Shown here: piece by piece, positions 59,268 through 64,000 of the stretch | Position numbering within the stretch: the first letter of the stretch is position 1 | Layout: each line of letters starts with the position of its first letter | Source: Parus major | Lineage: Eukaryota; Chordata; Aves; Passeriformes; Paridae | Direction: 5' to 3' | Assembly (NCBI RefSeq): GCF_001522545.3 | Contig: NC_031769.1 | Coordinates: 4,458,896-4,522,895, forward strand | Length of the DNA: 64,000 nucleotides | Made by a program: the position numbers and the translations under genes | The notes under the pieces: model-generated | What the model was told of the DNA's origin: nothing | Database searches by the model: none | The model's input: only the letters and a program-made list of their open reading frames with translations

Positions 59268-59354
59268 CTTTGGGGTAGGTACAACATGTGCATTGGATTT
59301 GGTGTCCTCAGCCCTTTTTATGTGAAAGTCCATCCCAGAGTGTGACTCTTCTAT
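59268..59354 (-). CDS. Penultimate candidate exon of the unidentified 59-kb gene
   Basis: An 87-base segment of exactly 29 codons, phase 0 on both sides. The acceptor is GGTGCCCATTTTAG after a pyrimidine-rich stretch and the donor CCAAAG|GTGACA. The product, IEESHSGMDFHIKRAEDTKS and then NAHVVPTPK, reads directly into LEVLDPITF of the terminal exon. No family recognised. Confidence 0.48.
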
Positions 59355-59492
59355 CTAAAATGGGCACCAAAGCAGAAGAAAGTGGGGAGGTATTAGTAGG
59401 GAATCAGTTTTTCCCCATTGTCTCTAGTGGGAGTTCCTTGTGAGGTGTTCAGAAAGAAAACATCAGCCCAGATGTGTTTCACTGGGTGACAC

Positions 59493-59544
59493 CTGTCCCA
59501 CCCTGCTTTCCAACTCATCAGCTGTAGGAGCCCCAGCCCTGCCA
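59493..59544 (-). CDS. Third-last candidate exon of the unidentified 59-kb gene
   Basis: A 52-base segment with a strong acceptor (TTGTCTCCCCTCAG) and donor GGACAG|GTGTCA. It enters in phase 2 and leaves in phase 0, giving GRAGAPTADELESRVGQ. Joined to the next exon it reads DELESRVGQIEESHSG, a short amphipathic, possibly helical stretch. Confidence 0.42.
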
Positions 59545-62500
59545 CTGAGGGGAGACAAGAACACTGCAGTGTCCCAGATTCTTCCCTTGTGAAAGATAAA
59601 TTTGTCCTCATCTCCTGAGCAATCTGGGTTTGGGGAATGATTGTGTTTCCTGCCTGGGATCTGTATCAAACCACTGCCTTCCTGGACACATCATGCTTGG
59701 TGTGAGAGACACAGATTTTGAGCAAGACAACCTGACCCCCAGTGTCCACCTTCAAGAGTGTTGGTTTGGGTGCCAAGGGACAGTAATTTGTGGTTTGGAA
59801 TTTAACACTGCTGGGGCTGTATGAGCTGTGACACACCTGCTTTGGGAGCAGTGAAAAGACACTAAAAAAAAAAAAGCCATGGGATGTGTTTGCAGAAGGG
59901 TTTTGAGGATGTGCTGCAGCAGAGCCTGGGACTCCCAGAAAACCAAGCTCTCACCCTCAGTGCCTGCATTTGAAGCCTGGCCCAAACTCTAAATGGAAGG
60001 GATTGTTTTGACATCAGTGCTCTGGTGGGATGAATCCTCAGCCTGGATGAAAGCTGAGCTGCCAGCCCAATTGTCATTCATCACACGGCACAGAAATGTC
60101 ATTTTTTAATGATCAGGCTTCCCTCTGGAGGCTGTGCTGAAGTGATTCCTTGACTGAATGTCTCAGAAGATGTGCTCCAAAGGGGGAGTGTCTCTGGTGG
60201 CATAAATCCTCATTTCCTCATTATCTGGGCATTAGTGGAAGCAGGTCACTTTCTGCACAGTACTTTTGAGGGTGTATTTGCATATAGATGCAGTGGGTCA
60301 GATTCTGGTGCTGGTTTAAATCCTGAATAAGTTCATTAGCAGTCATTCATTAAACCATACTATTTGTGAAAACTGAACATTCTGAACACAAAAAGACCAT
60401 AGCCAGGGTTTTACAAAACAGCAAACATGCAAAAATACGTCTGGGACCTTTATAGAATATTTCAGCGAATTGTCCCCATCCAAGATAAATTTTTGCCTGT
60501 CTAAAGCTACTTTTTAATTTTTTTTTATTTTTTAAGCTTGTGCATGGACACAATATTTTCTGTTAAGAAAAGCTGTGCAAATTACTCATGTGAACTAATC
60601 CTGACCTGCCTAACAACCTGAAATATGACATATATAGATATGCATACATACCTACGTAGGTGCACATATAGACTCCACAAAAAAGATGTTAGCTAGGAGA
60701 TGATACAGCATTTCCCCCCAACACTAAATCTACTTTTTCCCTGCCAGAGTTACTGAAGGATTTTCTTTCTTATCTCCTGCTGAACTGTCATGGCAAGAGG
60801 ACCTTGAGGATGAAGTCAAGCATGAGGTTTAACTGCACCCATTTTGGCAGCCCTAGAGGTGCCTTTAGTGCTGTTCTTCAAGTTGCTCCAATATTTAATT
60901 CTGTGTCACCAAAGAGAGTCCTGCAAAGGAGAAAGGGAGTTTGCCAGCCTGTTAACCTGGGGTACACAGTGGAAATGAAATGCACAATTTTCCCAATGTA
61001 CCTGACTCTCTCCCTGGTGCAGAAAATCTGTCCCAACCTTGAGTCACTGAAATATGCAGAGCATCTCCAAGAGTCCTGAGGTCTGTAGGACACCCCTGTG
61101 AAGAGAAGCTACCAAAGGTCTAAAAGTGCTGAAATCTGACTGATCCCACACAGGAAGGGGAAGTAAAAGTGAAAAAGGATTTGAAACAGTTAACAGTGAC
61201 AGTAGAAAAGAAAAAGAAAAGCTTTTCAGTTTTCCCCCTTATCATCTTAAATCCCAGAATGATGGCATGGCCATGTATTTCCTGGGGCTGTTGCTGTCCT
61301 TGAGAGCTTTTTCAGCTCACGTGGGCAAAGGGGACATGAGGGCTGTGGAAAAAGAGATTATTTATGTGGGTATCACTGTGAGCATCCCATTTCCTTGGGA
61401 AGCTCTGTGAAAGGGCAGGGTTTGCATTTACTTATTTTTTCTTTTTTTTTTTAAAAAAGTAAAGCTTCCTGCTCTTACCCCAGAGCCTGAATCTCTGCAA
61501 ATTGAGGCCCAGAGTTCATTTGCCATGTGTGTGGTGTCTTTGTGCTCTCCAGTAACACCTGGGTGTTTGGATACTGTCTTTGGGGAGGGATTTTCCATTC
61601 AATGATGAGGATCCTCAGTTTCCCACTGTTTTATTCCTGCTTCACTGCCTTGATCAGCTGAGCTCTTTTTGAGACAAGGCTTGACCCCACACCAGGGATG
61701 TCTTGGCAGGGCCTGGCTGGGACCCAGCTGGCAGATCAGAGAGCAACCCTGGGCTCCCTCAGGACCCACCACAGGGATGTGCCAAGTAAATCTTAGCAGA
61801 GAAAATGGCCCCTGGTATGGGCTTTGCTTGTGCCAGCTGAAACACAGCCTTGAAGCTGTTTGCTTCTTGTTTGCCCAACAGCCCTCACAAAGCTGGGGGA
61901 TACCATAAGAAAAGCTGGAAAATTGCAATACTTCATCTTCTACCCATTTCTGAGCCTGAGCATCCAAGGAAAGGCACAAGTGATTGGTTTCTGCAGGGCC
62001 AGGCAGTGGACACAGGTTTAATTGTGCCTAAACAGCACAGAAATCATGGCATGGAGGTTTGTCTTGGGGCTGCTGAGCACTGTGGTTCTGGTGGGGTTGC
62101 ATCCAGCTCGGTGCTGTGCAGAGCTGGGAGCTGGTGGGTTGCAGAAGCACATGGATAACATGCTGCTGCTCACTCTGAGCAGAGACCAAGCCTGGGGTCC
62201 CAGCACCACGTTCCCAGGATGCAGGAAGATGCAGATGCTTGGATGTAATAATCATAAGAAATAATCATTAAAGTTATTATAACTGATATATACTACTACT
62301 ATTTATATATCAATTATTATCCTAATAATACTATTTTACTAATAATTGTGTGATCGCTTCTGGACCAATTCAAGCTGAAGGCATCACTTCCCCAAGAAAT
62401 GAATGCTTTATACTCTGACTGGAAGCCAAGAAGTGGAAAAACACCGGGTTATAGCAACTTCAGAGGTAACTACAAGATAGGCTTCTATATAGAAATGGGA

Positions 62501-63593
62501 AGCTCTTCTCCATCCACAGTCTGGTGCCCTCAAGGGACTTCCTTCAGGGCTGTGGCTTAAATCTGATGCACAGTATAGCATCTACTCCATATTTCTCTGC
62601 CAGGGCTGGTTTTCTGCAGCAATATCTCTGTGCTGAATAAGCCCTTGGCTCCTCTGATGTCCTCTTGGGTGGCAGTGGCTGGGTTTGGCAGTCTGTGCTT
62701 CACCAGGTTTGGCTCAGCAGGCACTGCGCTGCTGCACCGGCCATGATCTCTCCATCTGTTTGGATCTGTTCTTTCCTGGTGAGAGTTTAGTTTTCCTTGC
62801 CTTAAAAGGAGACAGCCTTCACTGCTGATATATCTTCTCCCCTTGCTCCTCACTGTAGTTTTCATCAGCTGATGGCACATCTGTATTCCTGGGAAACTGA
62901 GCTGTCCTTAACATCCAATTCCTCTCTGTCTCCTGCTCTGCAGGCAGTGATGTATCTTTGCCAATTTACTGAGGAATTAGCTGGGGATAAGGATCTGTGT
63001 ACACTTTATACTTTGCTTCCCAACACCCACAATTAATAATGAGCATGTCCTTTATGACCTGAGCCTTGTTTTAAGTGAATGCAAAGTATTGGCCCTTTCC
63101 TTGGTGATCCATGGCCCCTGCAGCCACGCACTGTTATCTGGAAGGATTCCAAGTGTTTTGGAGCAATGCGCTGGAATACATCACAAATGAACCAGTTTTG
63201 CTTGTCTAAGTTTTGTCTCTGGGGATTTGGGAGGGATGGCAGGGGAGGAGAGGGATGAATATTTATTAGCTTTTAATCAAAGAAAGTGCTTTCTGTAACC
63301 AGACAGGCTACTGTCTGTATCTGATCCAAGAGAGACATCAAGATCCCTGTTCTTTGCTGTGCTGCAGCTCGTGCCCCTCCGAGCTGAGCAAATGGGTTGT
63401 AATGCACTCCAAGAGGTGCCTGTCTCTGCTGAGACTTTGCTGCATCTGGATTTTCCTGGGTATGTTCACCCAGAATTCTCCTGGAAAAAACAGTTGATGG
63501 ATGAGTGGAGATGAACAGCAGAGTGCATGTGCAGTGACCCTGAGAGAGGAGGTGCATTTTGGGTAAGTTTGCACACATTTGAGCAGCCTGGCC
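59545..63593. other. Probable intron or upstream region of the 59-kb gene
   Basis: Apart from the weak exon candidate near 61.0 kb there is an A/T-rich, TAATAAT-type low-complexity stretch at about 62245-62350 and nothing else recognised. Confidence 0.4.
61007..61051 (-). CDS. Possible further upstream exon of the 59-kb gene
   Basis: A roughly 45-base segment with a good acceptor (GCTCTGCATATTTCAG) and a weak donor (GTCAG|GTACAT). The frame DSRLGQIFCTRERV would leave in phase 2 and join the exon at 59.5 kb. Short and with a weak donor, so only a suggestion. Confidence 0.18.
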
Positions 63594-63690
63594 TAGTAGA
63601 AGGTGTCCCTGCTCATGGAAGGGGTTTGGAGCAAGATGATCTTTAAGGTCCTTTTCAGCCCAAACCATCCTGTGATTCTGTGAGTCAGGC
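63594..63690 (+). mobile_element. Short CR1 LINE 3' end
   Basis: The last part of a CR1 in sense orientation: AAGATGATCTTTAAGGTCCT then CAGCCCAAACCATCCTGTGA and TTCTGTGAG. Only about 100 bases remain. Confidence 0.8.
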
Positions 63691-64000
63691 AATTTGTATT
63701 CTGACTGTACATCCTGGGTATCCTGAATAACCCCTCCAGACCCCATCCTGAGCAGAGAAAAATAACACCTCTCAAGTAGAAAGGAGAGAAGATGCAAAGC
63801 AGCAGAGACCTGGAGCTGTGGAGCAGAGCTGAGCTGGGAGGAAGGGTTTAATGGAAGTGTGTTCCAGACTCAGTCCAGCTCCTGGACTGTGTGTGACAGC
63901 CTCTGTTCCTGTAGTCTTAACCTGCTGGGAGTGGGATGCAAAGTCAGTAGGGTTACACCATCCCTTGGCCTTGCACGGTGTCAGGATAAAAGGTTTGCAT

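Noticed and set aside
59955..59988. Splice-bounded 34-base segment above the 59-kb exons
   Set aside because: None of its open frames leaves in the phase needed by the exon at 59.5 kb.
63273..63797. Minus-strand open frame of 174 codons
   Set aside because: Part of it lies in a CR1 3' end in the opposite orientation; no conserved protein features.

Overview
The window looks like a bird genome. Six fragments resemble CR1 LINE 3' ends, the dominant avian repeat. The one long gene is XIRP1 (Xin), with a single giant coding exon of 2,564 codons, close to the 2,562-residue length I recall for chicken Xin and much longer than the mammalian protein. Gene density is low, with ordinary intron-like and intergenic DNA, a few simple repeats and two CpG-rich patches. 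No prokaryotic, viral or CRISPR features were seen.

Layout. 1-2.5 kb: intergenic sequence with one CR1 copy. 2.9-10.6 kb, minus strand: the giant XIRP1 exon, encoding 27 Xin actin-binding repeats, proline-rich motifs and the conserved C-terminal tail. 11.1-12.1 kb: a possible untranslated first exon and a cluster of muscle-type sites (MEF2, two CAGCTG E-boxes, MCAT, an NKX2-5-like site). 13.5-33.5 kb, minus strand: seven open, splice-bounded segments whose reading phases join without a break (0-2, 2-0, 0-0, 0-1, 1-2, 2-1, 1-0). The last leaves phase 0, and the XIRP1 exon has a good acceptor placed exactly before its first codon, also phase 0. 35-58 kb: no gene recognised, four simple or CR1-type repeats and some isolated exon-like segments. 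58.7-59.5 kb, minus strand: three phase-consistent exons ending in a stop codon, apparently the 3' end of an unrecognised gene. 59.5-64 kb: intergenic or intronic sequence with a CR1 copy at 63.6 kb.

The main interest is the seven-exon chain upstream of XIRP1. Either it is a separate, unrecognised gene, or it gives XIRP1 an N-terminal extension of about 483 residues (total about 3,047). The second reading would make XIRP1 resemble its paralogue XIRP2, which carries a multi-exon N-terminus before its giant exon and, as I recall, an RMARYQ-type motif like the VARYQ motif seen here. This rests on hand-read splice sites and phases; RNA evidence is needed. The neighbours expected from mammalian synteny (CX3CR1, CSRNP1) were not found in the window.
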